Origin: PVC group bacterium
Lineage (GTDB): Bacteria > GCA-001730085 > JADFSZ01
Assembly (NCBI GenBank): GCA_022560555.1
Contig: JADFSZ010000003.1
Coordinates: forward strand, 1 to 30,891
DNA length: 30,891 nt
Direction: 5' to 3'
Shown here: positions 8,570-16,347 of the stretch, piece after piece
How positions within the stretch are numbered: position 1 is the stretch's first letter
How the letters are laid out: each line of letters begins with the position of its first letter
Notes under the pieces: model-generated
The model's database searches: none
The model's input: the letters and a program-made list of their open reading frames with translations, nothing else
Told to the model about the DNA's origin: nothing
Made by a program: the position numbers and the translations under genes

Positions 8570-8646
8570 TATGTCGATTGACAGACTGAACAGTTTTAAT
8601 CTGTTTTGCCATTTCATCCATGAAACTTTGATAGGAGTTTTGTTGT

Positions 8647-10236
8647 ATGAACATGGGATTACTTGTCAAAAACGGCCCGAACAAGGGCGCTCATTATCCT
8701 CTCAACGACACCCAACCCGTTGCAGGGACCAATTTCGCCATCAACGACGGCATCACAACCATCGGCCGCGGCATTGAAAGTGATATTCAGGTAAATGATG
8801 CCAAGGTTTCCCGTCAACATTGTCAGATCATTAAAGACAAAAATAATTATTTGATCCGCGATCTGAATAGCCGCAACCATATTAAAATCAATGAAAAAGT
8901 CATTACAGAAACGACTCTCCATGTTGGCGACGAAATCACACTTGGGGATACCATTTTAGTGTTCAGCCCCCGCACAAACATTCCTGATGACAAAAAATTT
9001 CAAAAAACCGATGGCAATCTGAATGAAATCCTCCATTCGAGCACAGTTAAAATCGCGCTTAAAGACAGTGACGCCGTCTTTGATACTAAGATTATTAAAG
9101 AAGATTTTGCCAAATATAAGAAGGCCCATGAAAGCCTTTTGACTCTGTACAAAGTCGGCAACATTATTAATTCGATTCGCGATATGAGGGAGCTTTTTTC
9201 TTCAATTCTTGAAGTTTTGTTTGAGGTCGTTAACCCGGATCGCTGCGTACTAATGACCTATGATGAAGAAACGAAGGAAATGGTGCCTCAGGCCGTTAAA
9301 AGGAAGAATGAACCCGTTAAAGAGGACGAAAAACTCCCGATCAGCCGGACATTGATCTCTTACATCACTAAAAATAAAGAAGCCATTCTTTCGAGCGACG
9401 CCATGGATGACACACGATTCCGGGGCAAAGAATCTATCGCAAAATTATCCATTCGCTCCATTATGTGCGCCCCGATTACAAGCAAGGAACGGCTCATCGG
9501 TCTCATCTATGTGGATTGTGATCAGGCCACGCATCAATTTGAAGACCATGACCTTCAATTGCTTCTGGCTATCGCCGGTCAAGCCGGGATCGCGATTGAA
9601 AACTCCAAACTTTTTGAAGATTTACATTCTCTTTTTCTTGATACCATCAAAACACTCGTAGCGATGATTGACGCGAAGGATCAATACACGCGGGGGCATT
9701 CCGAGAGAGTATGCGCGATCAGCCTTCTTATTGCCGATGAGTTGAATATCAACAAAATCGAAAAGGAAACTTTGCGCCTCGCGGCCATCCTCCATGATAT
9801 CGGAAAAATATGGATTCCCGAAGAGATTCTTAATAAGGCCTCGACGTTAACGGCAGAGGAGCTTGAAAATATCCGAAAACACCCTGAAACGGGAGCAAAA
9901 ATCATCGGAAACATTAAAAATCTTGAAGAGGTTGTTTACGGGGTTCGTCATCATCATGAACGCTTCGACGGGAAAGGATATCCGGACGGCTTATCAGGAA
10001 AACAGATCCCGCTTATGGCGCGCATCTTATGTGTCGCGGATTCTTTTGATGCCATGATTTCCAATCGGCCCTATCGAGATGCGCATGGTCGAGAGAAAGC
10101 TATAAGCGAATTAAAAAACGGATCCGGAACCCAATTTGATCCCGAAATTGTCGAAGCTTTTCTAAAAGCCGCTAAAAAAGCCTCGTTTATTTTTTCCGAA
10201 TTTGATATTGGAGAATCGGAATCAAAGAAGTCATGA
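8647..10236 (+). CDS. FHA-GAF-HD-GYP cyclic-di-GMP phosphodiesterase
   Basis: A 529-residue cytoplasmic signalling protein with three domains. The FHA domain is at about residues 25-110 (TIGRGIESDI, VSRQHCQI, DLNSRN); such domains bind phosphothreonine peptides. The GAF domain is at about 165-320 (SIMCAPITSKERLIGLIYVD) and is followed by a helical linker. The HD-GYP domain is at about 330-510, with ILHDIGK (H383-D384), the HHHERFDG histidines (435-437) and the signature GYP at 444-446. All metal-binding residues expected of an active HD-GYP are visible, so c-di-GMP hydrolysis is likely. AGGAG lies 9 nt before the ATG. The stop overlaps the next gene, a PilZ protein, as ATGA. An FHA input suggests control by a Ser/Thr kinase encoded elsewhere. 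Confidence 0.94.
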   Translation: MNMGLLVKNGPNKGAHYPLNDTQPVAGTNFAINDGITTIGRGIESDIQVNDAKVSRQHCQIIKDKNNYLIRDLNSRNHIKINEKVITETTLHVGDEITLGDTILVFSPRTNIPDDKKFQKTDGNLNEILHSSTVKIALKDSDAVFDTKIIKEDFAKYKKAHESLLTLYKVGNIINSIRDMRELFSSILEVLFEVVNPDRCVLMTYDEETKEMVPQAVKRKNEPVKEDEKLPISRTLISYITKNKEAILSSDAMDDTRFRGKESIAKLSIRSIMCAPITSKERLIGLIYVDCDQATHQFEDHDLQLLLAIAGQAGIAIENSKLFEDLHSLFLDTIKTLVAMIDAKDQYTRGHSERVCAISLLIADELNINKIEKETLRLAAILHDIGKIWIPEEILNKASTLTAEELENIRKHPETGAKIIGNIKNLEEVVYGVRHHHERFDGKGYPDGLSGKQIPLMARILCVADSFDAMISNRPYRDAHGREKAISELKNGSGTQFDPEIVEAFLKAAKKASFIFSEFDIGESESKKS

Positions 10237-10583
10237 ACAAGAACAAAAGACAATTTATTCGTCTGAATGCTACCGTTCGAATTGTGATCATCCCCTATGA
10301 AGTTACAGACGAAAGGCTCCTGATCAAAGATGAAAAAGATGTATCAACGAAAAACATCAGCGCCGGCGGAATTTTATTCAGGTCCAACCAAACTCTCCCT
10401 ATCAACAGCCTTGTTGAAGTGAAAATTTTTCTTCCGTCCGAACCCAATCCCATTGACGCCATCGGTGAAATCCGCCACATGAGGCGTTTGAAACAATCCC
10501 CCGAATTCGATGTCGGGATACGCTTTCTCAAGATTGCCCATGCCGATCAGGCAAAACTGCTTCAGCTCAAAAAAATTTCCTAA
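10233..10583 (+). CDS. PilZ domain protein (putative c-di-GMP receptor)
   Basis: A 116-residue single-domain protein with the two c-di-GMP binding signatures of PilZ: RQFIR at residues 6-10 (RxxxR) and NISAGGI near residue 42 (N/DxSxxG). The C-terminal strand region EFDVGIRFLKI is also typical. Its ATG overlaps the HD-GYP stop by 4 nt, so receptor and hydrolase are co-translated. It ends 8 nt before the convergent histidine kinase gene, leaving no room for a conventional terminator. The target process is not visible from the sequence. Confidence 0.9.
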   Translation: MNKNKRQFIRLNATVRIVIIPYEVTDERLLIKDEKDVSTKNISAGGILFRSNQTLPINSLVEVKIFLPSEPNPIDAIGEIRHMRRLKQSPEFDVGIRFLKIAHADQAKLLQLKKIS

Positions 10584-10590
10584 GATGTGT

Positions 10591-12498
10591 TCAAGAGCCG
10601 GAATACCCCATGTGGATTTCTTCAATCACCCATTCAATATCGCTGACAAGGAAAGGTTTTTGAAGAACATACAGGGACCGGTCTTTTGTTTCGTCACGTT
10701 CATTCAGCGGGGAATTACGCTTGGTTAACACAATGATCGTCGGCTTGGTTTTGATGTCCTTGGTGAGATTTCGAATGTATTCAGCATTAACAGAATCGGA
10801 GACATCTTCATCAAGGACAATGATTTTATATTTATTGGCACGTGCCATGTCTCTTGCTTCTTCACAAGACGTCGTATGATGGAGATCCACCCCTTTGTCT
10901 TCAAAGACAAGATTCCAAACCCTCAACAAATTGGAATCCGTCATGAGAAGCAAAACGGACCAGTACGCCCAATTTGGGTTCAGCCCCGAGGAGGGATGCG
11001 GATATTCGCTGACATGCGACTTAAACTTTACGAGGGTGTTTTCCTTAATCATAACCGCGCTTTCTAATTCTTTAAGAACTTTCTTAACAACGGCTTCCCC
11101 TCCCGCCTTTTCTGTTTTGGGCAAGAGAACAGCTATGCGGCCATCGGTAAAATTAAAAACACGGTCATACGTGTGCGTCACATGAAACCGCACAATACGT
11201 GTGATAAACTCCATGAAATCCGATAGGATTTCTTTAGAATATTTTCTGGATATTTCGTCCCATCCTTCACAAATAAAATCGATAACGCAAAATTTCCATC
11301 CGGTCTGAATCGATTCTTCTATTCCCTTTGAAAAACAATCATAAAACAAGATCTCCGTTTTTTGCACACGGGGCAAGCGCATAAAAACGGTCGTTCCTCT
11401 CCCTTGATTCGACTCAAGCCAAACCGTACCCCCATGGACTTCCACAAGTTTTTTAGCCATCATCATGCTTAAAGACGATTCTTTAGCGCCCTCGGATGAC
11501 ACAAGAGAAACCTTCTCGACTGTTTCAAATATGTGTTTCAGTTTTTCTTCGGAAATTCCGGGCCCACCATCACGAATCCACAGCACAACAAACCAGCCAT
11601 CGTTTTTTGCTCCCAATTCAACTTGGCCCTTTTCAGGCGTAAATTTAAGAGCATTTCTGAGAAAAGCCATAAAAATCTGTGTCAACCGTTTCATGTCCGC
11701 CGAAATATTCTCGACGTTCCCTTCAACGCGATTGGAGAGAGAGAGACCTTTCTCCTCGGCAATCAGAGTATAAGACCTCACGAGATCATCGAGAAATAGT
11801 TTTGGAGATATGTCTTCATAATACAAAGGGAAGGCTCCCGACTCGATTTTAGAAATAATGAGCAGATCATTAATCGTGGCTGACATACACTCAACATTTC
11901 GGTTAGCACTGTCCAAAAACTTAAGCTGTTCATGAGTAAGTTCTCCCGCGGTTCCGTCTGCAAGGATATTGATATTCTCACGAATAATCGTGAGGGGGGT
12001 ATGCATCTCGTGCGAAATATTTGAAATAAAATCATCTTTAGTCTCATTCAATCTTTTCAGTTCGCCAATCGATTTTTCCATTTCCATATTACGCAGGGTA
12101 AGTGTGTTTTGCAAGTCTCTTAAATTCAGCAAGGCTTTGATACGCTCAATAAATATTTGCATATTCTGGTTTTTGTTAAAAAAATCATCTACACCGGCTC
12201 TATAGGCTTCCAGGACCAGAACGTCTTCCTCGGCACGTGCCGTTAACATGAGAATAGGAATGGTTTTATATTGAGGAATGGAGCGGATTTGTTTGACAAC
12301 CAGAGGCCCGTTCTCTTTAGGCATATAATAGTCAACAACGATACAATCAACACCTTGGTCATCGAGAAGTTTAAGCGCCTCGGACCCGCTATCGGCTTCA
12401 AGCACACCAAATCCCTCTTCTTTCATCCGAAGAGATAAAAGATGCCGGCTATCTTGGTCATCATCAACAATCAATATCGTATGTTTCTTTTTGTTCAT
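10591..12498 (-). CDS. Hybrid histidine kinase: REC-HisKA-HATPase-degenerate GGDEF-REC
   Basis: The 635-residue product starts at the ATG at 12498 (MNKKKHTILIVDDD). Domains in order: receiver 1 (residues 7-125, D12-D14, phospho-acceptor D56); a helix and HisKA (130-220, FISNISHEMHTPL with H163); and HATPase (240-375, RNALKFTP with N282, IRDGGPGI, GRGTTVFMRLP). Next comes a segment at about 425-500 resembling a GGDEF fold whose active site is lost (FNFTDGRIAVLLPKT where RYGGDEFA is expected), then receiver 2 (515-630, D563 in IIVLDEDV, K614 in VLQKPF). There are no membrane segments, so it is a cytoplasmic kinase. The degenerate GGDEF may be structural or a ligand sensor. It is transcribed divergently from the glycosyltransferase gene and has no cognate response regulator immediately beside it. 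Confidence 0.92.
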   Translation of the reverse strand: MNKKKHTILIVDDDQDSRHLLSLRMKEEGFGVLEADSGSEALKLLDDQGVDCIVVDYYMPKENGPLVVKQIRSIPQYKTIPILMLTARAEEDVLVLEAYRAGVDDFFNKNQNMQIFIERIKALLNLRDLQNTLTLRNMEMEKSIGELKRLNETKDDFISNISHEMHTPLTIIRENINILADGTAGELTHEQLKFLDSANRNVECMSATINDLLIISKIESGAFPLYYEDISPKLFLDDLVRSYTLIAEEKGLSLSNRVEGNVENISADMKRLTQIFMAFLRNALKFTPEKGQVELGAKNDGWFVVLWIRDGGPGISEEKLKHIFETVEKVSLVSSEGAKESSLSMMMAKKLVEVHGGTVWLESNQGRGTTVFMRLPRVQKTEILFYDCFSKGIEESIQTGWKFCVIDFICEGWDEISRKYSKEILSDFMEFITRIVRFHVTHTYDRVFNFTDGRIAVLLPKTEKAGGEAVVKKVLKELESAVMIKENTLVKFKSHVSEYPHPSSGLNPNWAYWSVLLLMTDSNLLRVWNLVFEDKGVDLHHTTSCEEARDMARANKYKIIVLDEDVSDSVNAEYIRNLTKDIKTKPTIIVLTKRNSPLNERDETKDRSLYVLQKPFLVSDIEWVIEEIHMGYSGS

Positions 12499-12517
12499 AA
12501 GAAAATCGATTTTCCCA

Positions 12518-12546
12518 TTGAATAACCCCGTCGAAAACATTATACT
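12518..12546 (+). promoter_or_regulatory. Rightward sigma-70 promoter of the glycosyltransferase gene
   Basis: TTGAAT (12518-12523), a 17-nt spacer, then TATACT (12541-12546). The start would fall near 12553, giving a leader of about 30-50 nt. Its -10 overlaps the leftward -10 at 12539-12544. Confidence 0.6.
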
Positions 12547-12567
12547 ATTCGAGTGAATATCCCGCAA
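12539..12567 (-). promoter_or_regulatory. Leftward sigma-70 promoter of the hybrid kinase gene
   Basis: On the minus strand, TTGCGG (12562-12567) is followed after 17 nt by a perfect TATAAT (12539-12544). The -35 is weak (3 of 6). Transcription would start near 12532, about 34 nt before the kinase ATG at 12498. Confidence 0.55.
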
Positions 12568-12605
12568 TACATGTTGACAAAAATATGCCGGCCTCTCAAG
12601 GCAAA

Positions 12606-13298
12606 ATGCCTATGATGACCGTCAGCGTGATTATCCCCGTCTACAATGAAGCCCCAACGATCCAAGTGCTTATTGAAAAGGTTAAAGCAACGTCCACGGC
12701 CCATGAAATCCTGATTGTGGATGACGGATCCACCGACAACACTCCGGATATTTTAAGCTCCTATCAAAATGACTCTTTAATCAAAGTTTTTCGATTGGCG
12801 AAAAACTCCGGGAAGGGATCAGCTCTAGCCGAAGCGTTTCGGCACGCGAAGGGGGACATCCTGCTCATCCAGGATGCCGATTTAGAATACGACCCGCAAG
12901 ATTACCCAAAACTTATCGAGCCCATCCTATCAGGTCAAGCGGATGTGGTTTATGGATCCCGTTTTCTCGGAGACCCCCATCGCGTCCTCTACTTTTGGCA
13001 CTATCTCGGGAATAAATTCCTCACAACGTTATCAAACATAATGACAAATCTTAATTTAAACGATATGGAAACAGGCTATAAGGTTTTTAAGAAAGAATGC
13101 GTTCAAAATCTGACTGTGCGGTCAAAACGTTTTGGGATAGAACCTGAACTCACGGCAAAATTTGCCAAAGGCAAGTGGAGAATTTTTGAAACGGGTATTA
13201 GCTACGCCGGACGAACATATAGTGAAGGGAAAAAGGTTACGTGGAGAGACGGATTCGCGGCCGTCTTTACAATTTTATGGTTTCGCTTTTTTGATTAA
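12606..13298 (+). CDS. Family 2 glycosyltransferase (dolichol-phosphate mannose synthase-like)
   Basis: A GT-A fold glycosyltransferase of about 230 residues. SVIIPVYNEAPTI opens the nucleotide-binding half, EILIVDDGSTDNTPDI carries the first acidic motif, and LIQDADLEYDPQDY carries the metal-binding DAD. DMETGYKVFKK and EPELTAKFAK are typical of the polyprenyl-phosphate sugar transferase subgroup. There are no transmembrane helices. It likely moves a sugar from a nucleotide donor to a polyprenyl phosphate. I start at the ATG at 12606 because AAGG precedes it closely; 12585 and 12615 are alternatives. Its last 24 bases overlap the 3' end of the convergent LOG-like gene. The GT-C membrane transferase at 25885-27114 could use such a lipid-linked sugar, but that link is only inference. 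Confidence 0.92.
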   Translation: MPMMTVSVIIPVYNEAPTIQVLIEKVKATSTAHEILIVDDGSTDNTPDILSSYQNDSLIKVFRLAKNSGKGSALAEAFRHAKGDILLIQDADLEYDPQDYPKLIEPILSGQADVVYGSRFLGDPHRVLYFWHYLGNKFLTTLSNIMTNLNLNDMETGYKVFKKECVQNLTVRSKRFGIEPELTAKFAKGKWRIFETGISYAGRTYSEGKKVTWRDGFAAVFTILWFRFFD

Positions 13299-13787
13299 TT
13301 GAACCATTTGTATCACAGCATCCACAGCCTGAATAGGATCTTGAAACTGAGGAATATCGATAAATGTTGCGTCTGGTTTTTGTATACGCCATGTTCCTAA
13401 CCCCACCAAAGGGATTCCGTATAAAAGACAGGTCGATATTTCCGATAAGGTCCCCAATTTTCCGTCAATGGCCAAAACAGCATGGCTTGATTGAACCACA
13501 ACCATGTTTCTCGCGTGCCCCAAACCGGTGACAATCGGAATATCAATATAAGGATTCGCGTCCTCCATTTGAGATCCCGGTAATATTCCGATCGTGAGGG
13601 CCCCTGCGTCTTTCGCGCCCCGTGCGGCTGCCTCCATAACACCTTTCAAGGCCCCGCACACAAGAATCGCGCCTCGGTGTCCAATGGCTTGTCCTACCAT
13701 ATAAGCGGCCTCAAGAACAGACGCCTCGGCTTCGCTCGCGCCAATGACGCCAATCTTTAACTTCGAACGGGTGTTAGACTCATTCAT
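13275..13787 (-). CDS. TIGR00725-type LOG-like Rossmann protein
   Basis: A 170-residue protein of the SLOG/lysine-decarboxylase-like superfamily, closest to the TIGR00725 group. The opening IGVIGASEAE, the central CGALKGVMEAAARGAKDAG and the GKLGTLSEI segment correspond to the nucleotide-binding glycines and the PGGxGTxxE region of LOG enzymes, but with the first PGG altered to DGK. Family members are mostly uncharacterised; nucleotide or nucleotide-derived ligand binding is the reasonable expectation. It starts 5 nt after the secreted-protein gene, as the last member of the ECF sigma operon. Confidence 0.83.
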   Translation of the reverse strand: MNESNTRSKLKIGVIGASEAEASVLEAAYMVGQAIGHRGAILVCGALKGVMEAAARGAKDAGALTIGILPGSQMEDANPYIDIPIVTGLGHARNMVVVQSSHAVLAIDGKLGTLSEISTCLLYGIPLVGLGTWRIQKPDATFIDIPQFQDPIQAVDAVIQMVQLIKKAKP

Positions 13788-13792
13788 TTTTT

Positions 13793-14239
13793 CTAACGAA
13801 TTTTTGCGGAAATGGGCATAAGAATCGTTCCGTTTTGATAGCTTGGACCGCCAACCACCACGATTCCGCCATTAGCAAGTTGAAGAATCATATTAAGTTT
13901 GTACTTGGAAGCTTTTTCCATCCAGATCTTAACCTTTATCATGCTTCCGTCATAAGATTCCGGCTGAATATACATTTTCCCGCCATTAGGAATAGAAATT
14001 TGACTGATATCTTTAAAACCAACCGAGAATTGTTTTCGATCAAGAAGCTCCAAACTGTCAAACGGTAAATCTTGTCCGATAGAATGGATACGCGGATCAC
14101 GCCCCGTGTGGTCATTGGACGCATAAATGATGTCCACATCCAGATGCACTTGCGCGGCCAAAAGAGCGTCCATACAAGCGGCCTCGAGCCCGAGCAATAA
14201 ACAAAATACGAAAAAAAGGTTCCTCAAAACGTTCATCAT
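13793..14239 (-). CDS. Secreted protein of unknown function in the ECF sigma operon
   Basis: I do not recognise the family. The 148-residue product has a hydrophobic signal peptide (NVLRNLFFVFCLLLGLEAA) with likely cleavage near ALLAA-Q at residue 29. The mature part is about 120 residues, rich in beta-prone segments (LDVDIIYAS, QISIPNGGKMYIQP, GGIVVVGGPSY), and lacks cysteines. It reads like a small periplasmic beta protein. The ATG overlaps the stop of the anti-sigma-like gene as ATGA, so the two are translationally coupled. The C-terminal phrase GPSYQNGTILMPISAKIR recalls secretin-type or periplasmic sensor domains only loosely. It may be a target of, or a partner in, envelope stress sensing. 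Confidence 0.7.
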   Translation of the reverse strand: MMNVLRNLFFVFCLLLGLEAACMDALLAAQVHLDVDIIYASNDHTGRDPRIHSIGQDLPFDSLELLDRKQFSVGFKDISQISIPNGGKMYIQPESYDGSMIKVKIWMEKASKYKLNMILQLANGGIVVVGGPSYQNGTILMPISAKIR

Positions 14240-14835
14240 ACCCTTCCCGAAAAATCAACATCCCTCAGCGGCTTAACAACAGCTATGTCTCTACTATGAA
14301 AACCAAAAGAATGAATGGGTTTTAGGTTTTTGTCATCTTCTAAGTTTTTATTCATGACAGGATCCGGGTTTTCCTGAAGCCAAATATATGTTAAACCATC
14401 ATCTGTCCCCTTGAAAATCATAACATGATTTGTTCTATTTTCCAAATATTCTACATAACATTCATTTGCTACGTTCACAGAAGCTTTATGTTCAAAAAAA
14501 TTATAGGTCCCCACCACCATGAGACAAAGGACACACATCACAAGACCCGCGCGCCAACTTAAAACCTTTTTTCTGACAAGAGACACGAGACTTTCCTTTT
14601 GCCCTAAATCGGCACGAATGGATTCCCAAAGATACTGTGTCGGACGTTCAGCCATTTCGCGATCAATAGACTCCTTAATCGAAAGACGTACAGACTGAAA
14701 AAAACGGGCTGTTTTATACCGCAAGGGGTTCTCCTCTAGCTCTTTCTCCCCTAGGGATCCCTCAATCGGCGGCATGGTGTCTTCCAAATACCTTTCGAGT
14801 TCACGTCTATCCCATTGTTTTCTTCTAAATTTCAT
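14236..14835 (-). CDS. Putative single-pass membrane anti-sigma factor
   Basis: A 199-residue protein with a charged cytoplasmic N-terminal half (residues 1-90), one transmembrane helix (about 95-114, AGLVMCVLCLMVVGTYNFF) and an extracytoplasmic C-terminal domain. This topology, and its position directly after an ECF sigma gene, suggest an anti-sigma factor. The zinc anti-sigma motif HxxxCxxC is absent, so it would be a non-ZAS type. The start is the ATG at 14835, with AGGAG 9 nt upstream; an ATG at 14844 is directly abutted by that AGGAG and is unlikely. It overlaps the sigma gene by 11 nt and the next gene by 4 nt. The role is assigned by context and topology, not by homology. Confidence 0.68.
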   Translation of the reverse strand: MKFRRKQWDRRELERYLEDTMPPIEGSLGEKELEENPLRYKTARFFQSVRLSIKESIDREMAERPTQYLWESIRADLGQKESLVSLVRKKVLSWRAGLVMCVLCLMVVGTYNFFEHKASVNVANECYVEYLENRTNHVMIFKGTDDGLTYIWLQENPDPVMNKNLEDDKNLKPIHSFGFHSRDIAVVKPLRDVDFSGRV

Positions 14836-15370
14836 AAAAATCATCTCCTAAAACGTTCACAACTTTTCGGCGCGCATAATAAAGGCGGCTCATCACGGTC
14901 CCCATAGAACAGTTGAGAACCTTGGCAATGGAATCATAATCTAGTCCCTGGATCTCCCTCAGGACAAGGATCCGGCTGTGTTTTTTACCAATCTGGGATA
15001 GAGCTTGGTAAAATCTTTCAACAAGTTCTTTATTTTCAATTTGAGATTTTGGGTCAACTTTTGATGCTAGGGGCAATGATTCATCCAAACTCACTTTTTT
15101 TTCCCGGCGGCGTTTTCTATATTGGTCAATGCCCGCGTTGACGGCAACACGATACAACCAGCTTGCCAAGTGAATCCCCGTGTCCATCTTTGGTAGCCGT
15201 TGATAGAGTTTCAGGAAGATATCTTGAGAGATGTCTAAAGCATCCTCTCGACTCCTAAGAACGCCAAACAGCGCGCGATATACCCGATCCTTATGAGCTT
15301 CAACAATCATCCGGAATGCCTCCCTATCCCCCTTTGAGGCACGAAGAAGAAGTTCTTTGTCGTTAAACAC
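14825..15370 (-). CDS. ECF-family RNA polymerase sigma factor
   Basis: A 181-residue sigma factor containing only regions 2 and 4, which defines the extracytoplasmic-function class. Region 2 spans about residues 15-85 (DRVYRALFGVLRSREDALDI, DIFLKLYQRLPK, ASWLYRVAVNAGIDQYRKR). Region 4 spans about 120-175 (VLREIQGLDYDSIAKVLNC, GTVMSRLYYARRKV) and contains the -35 recognition helix-turn-helix. The start is GTG at 15370, with AGGAG 9 nt upstream. It heads a four-gene unit with a membrane anti-sigma-like protein, a secreted protein and a LOG-like protein. I found no convincing ECF-type autoregulatory promoter in the 190 bases upstream. Confidence 0.95.
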   Translation of the reverse strand: MFNDKELLLRASKGDREAFRMIVEAHKDRVYRALFGVLRSREDALDISQDIFLKLYQRLPKMDTGIHLASWLYRVAVNAGIDQYRKRRREKKVSLDESLPLASKVDPKSQIENKELVERFYQALSQIGKKHSRILVLREIQGLDYDSIAKVLNCSMGTVMSRLYYARRKVVNVLGDDFYEI

Positions 15371-15500
15371 TTTTGAGAACTCCTTTTTATATAAGTAACG
15401 TGTATCTTAATATTTTATTCAACACCGGTTTCGAAACAGGAGGGCTTATCAAGCATAAGTATTTGAAGACATAAGGATTAAGAAGAAATTAATCCCCTCT

Positions 15501-15539
15501 TAAAAAACAAAAGGAAGGACCGATATTGGGGTCCTTCCC
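15501..15539 (-). terminator. Rho-independent terminator of the lysine-rich protein gene
   Basis: A perfect 9-bp stem, GGAAGGACC (15514-15522) with GGTCCTTCC (15531-15539), closes an 8-nt loop. On the minus strand it is followed by TTTTGTTTTTTAA. It lies 23 nt beyond the stop of the small gene that ends at 15563. The rest of the 15371-15562 gap holds only the leader of the ECF sigma gene, with no further element I can identify. Confidence 0.88.
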
Positions 15540-15562
15540 TGAGAAAAATCATTTTTCATCCA

Positions 15563-15730
15563 TTATTTCTTTTTACGTGAAGCTTTCTTTTTCTTCTTTG
15601 CTTTGGACTTTTTCTTTTTCTTTTGTCCTCCGCGGGCCATTTTCGCTCTTGAGATATCGCCTTGGGAATCCACAAAATACAGATAACCCGGTTCTTTTTT
15701 AATGCCTACTTTAGCCACTTTCTGCGCCAT
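15563..15730 (-). CDS. Small protein with a lysine-rich C-terminal tail
   Basis: A 55-residue protein starting at the ATG at 15730 (MAQKVAKVGIKKEPGYLYF) with a run of G residues 6-7 nt upstream; an upstream start at 15751 would overlap the -10 of the likely promoter. The first 35 residues form a compact motif, GIKKEPGYLYFVDSQGDISRAKMARGG, that I recall from small uncharacterised proteins in several diderm lineages. The remainder is nearly all K, with a few A, S and R. The tail resembles those of histone H1-like or nucleoid-associated proteins, so nucleic-acid binding is a fair guess, no more. The strong terminator behind it suggests a separately and perhaps highly expressed gene. Confidence 0.75.
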   Translation of the reverse strand: MAQKVAKVGIKKEPGYLYFVDSQGDISRAKMARGGQKKKKKSKAKKKKKASRKKK

Positions 15731-15749
15731 TCTAATCCCCCCTTCCGTC

Positions 15750-15778
15750 AATAAATTATTGTCTCTTTTCCTTGTAAA
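15750..15778 (-). promoter_or_regulatory. Possible sigma-70 promoter of the lysine-rich protein gene
   Basis: On the minus strand, TTTACA (15773-15778) is followed after 17 nt by TTTATT (15750-15755). The start would fall near 15742, giving a very short leader that still contains the G-rich Shine-Dalgarno. Confidence 0.4.
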
Positions 15779-15814
15779 AACTTACCAAGCCAATCATAAA
15801 AAACGATGAAATCC

Positions 15815-16159
15815 TTAAAGCTCATTTTGCAAATGAACATAATCATCGATAACAGCCAAATCTTTTTCGGAAATATTCGTAAAAAAAACACCGGTATCAT
15901 AACACTCTAAGGAAGACTCGCGGACACGATCACATCTAACAACAACGCCTTCACACGAAATTTTTGAAGTTTTTTTCCTCGACACAGGTAGCTCTAATTC
16001 TACCATAACTTTTTTCATGTACGTGATGGGCTGATCGACTTGACAATAGATGCCGGATGTGCTGATATTTTTAACATCTGTGATAATCTTTGATGATTGC
16101 CCCGAAAGGTTAATCTTAAAGTCGCCTGATTTACGTTTCTTTTTTCTTCTCTCGGCCAT
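15815..16159 (-). CDS. PilZ-like domain protein
   Basis: A 114-residue protein with a very basic N-terminus (AERRKKKRK) and the PilZ signature DVKNISTSGIYCQ near residue 29, which gives the NxSxxG motif. The following strands (KVMVELELPV, ISCEGVVVRCD) and the closing DTGVFFTNIS fit the PilZ barrel. The first binding motif RxxxR is replaced by a K/R cluster, so c-di-GMP binding is likely but not certain. It stands alone behind its own promoter at 16201-16230. It is the second PilZ protein in the window and is not close in sequence to the one at 10233-10583. Confidence 0.8.
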   Translation of the reverse strand: MAERRKKKRKSGDFKINLSGQSSKIITDVKNISTSGIYCQVDQPITYMKKVMVELELPVSRKKTSKISCEGVVVRCDRVRESSLECYDTGVFFTNISEKDLAVIDDYVHLQNEL

Positions 16160-16200
16160 TCTTTTCTTTTTCTCTTCTCACCCTCTATTGTTGAATGTGA

Positions 16201-16230
16201 ATGTTAACATAGCACCGTCGGAACTGTCAA
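16201..16230 (-). promoter_or_regulatory. Sigma-70 promoter of the PilZ-like gene
   Basis: On the minus strand, a consensus TTGACA (16225-16230) is followed after 18 nt by TAACAT (16201-16206), with TGT just before it as an extended -10. The start would fall near 16194, about 35 nt before the ATG at 16159. The rest of the 16160-16347 gap shows no gene and no strong hairpin. Confidence 0.65.
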
Positions 16231-16347
16231 CGACTTTTTAGCTCATTTACGCTGGCCAAAAATGTTAACGGAACCAATATCCAAAAACGATTCACCGGAA
16301 ACATCCTCTTAAAACCCAAATACGGTTTAAAATTATATGACACTTAT

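Noticed and set aside
15371-15480. A self-recognised ECF promoter (GAAAC-type -35) before the sigma gene
   Set aside because: A CGAAAC is present but no matching -10 motif sits at 16-17 nt.
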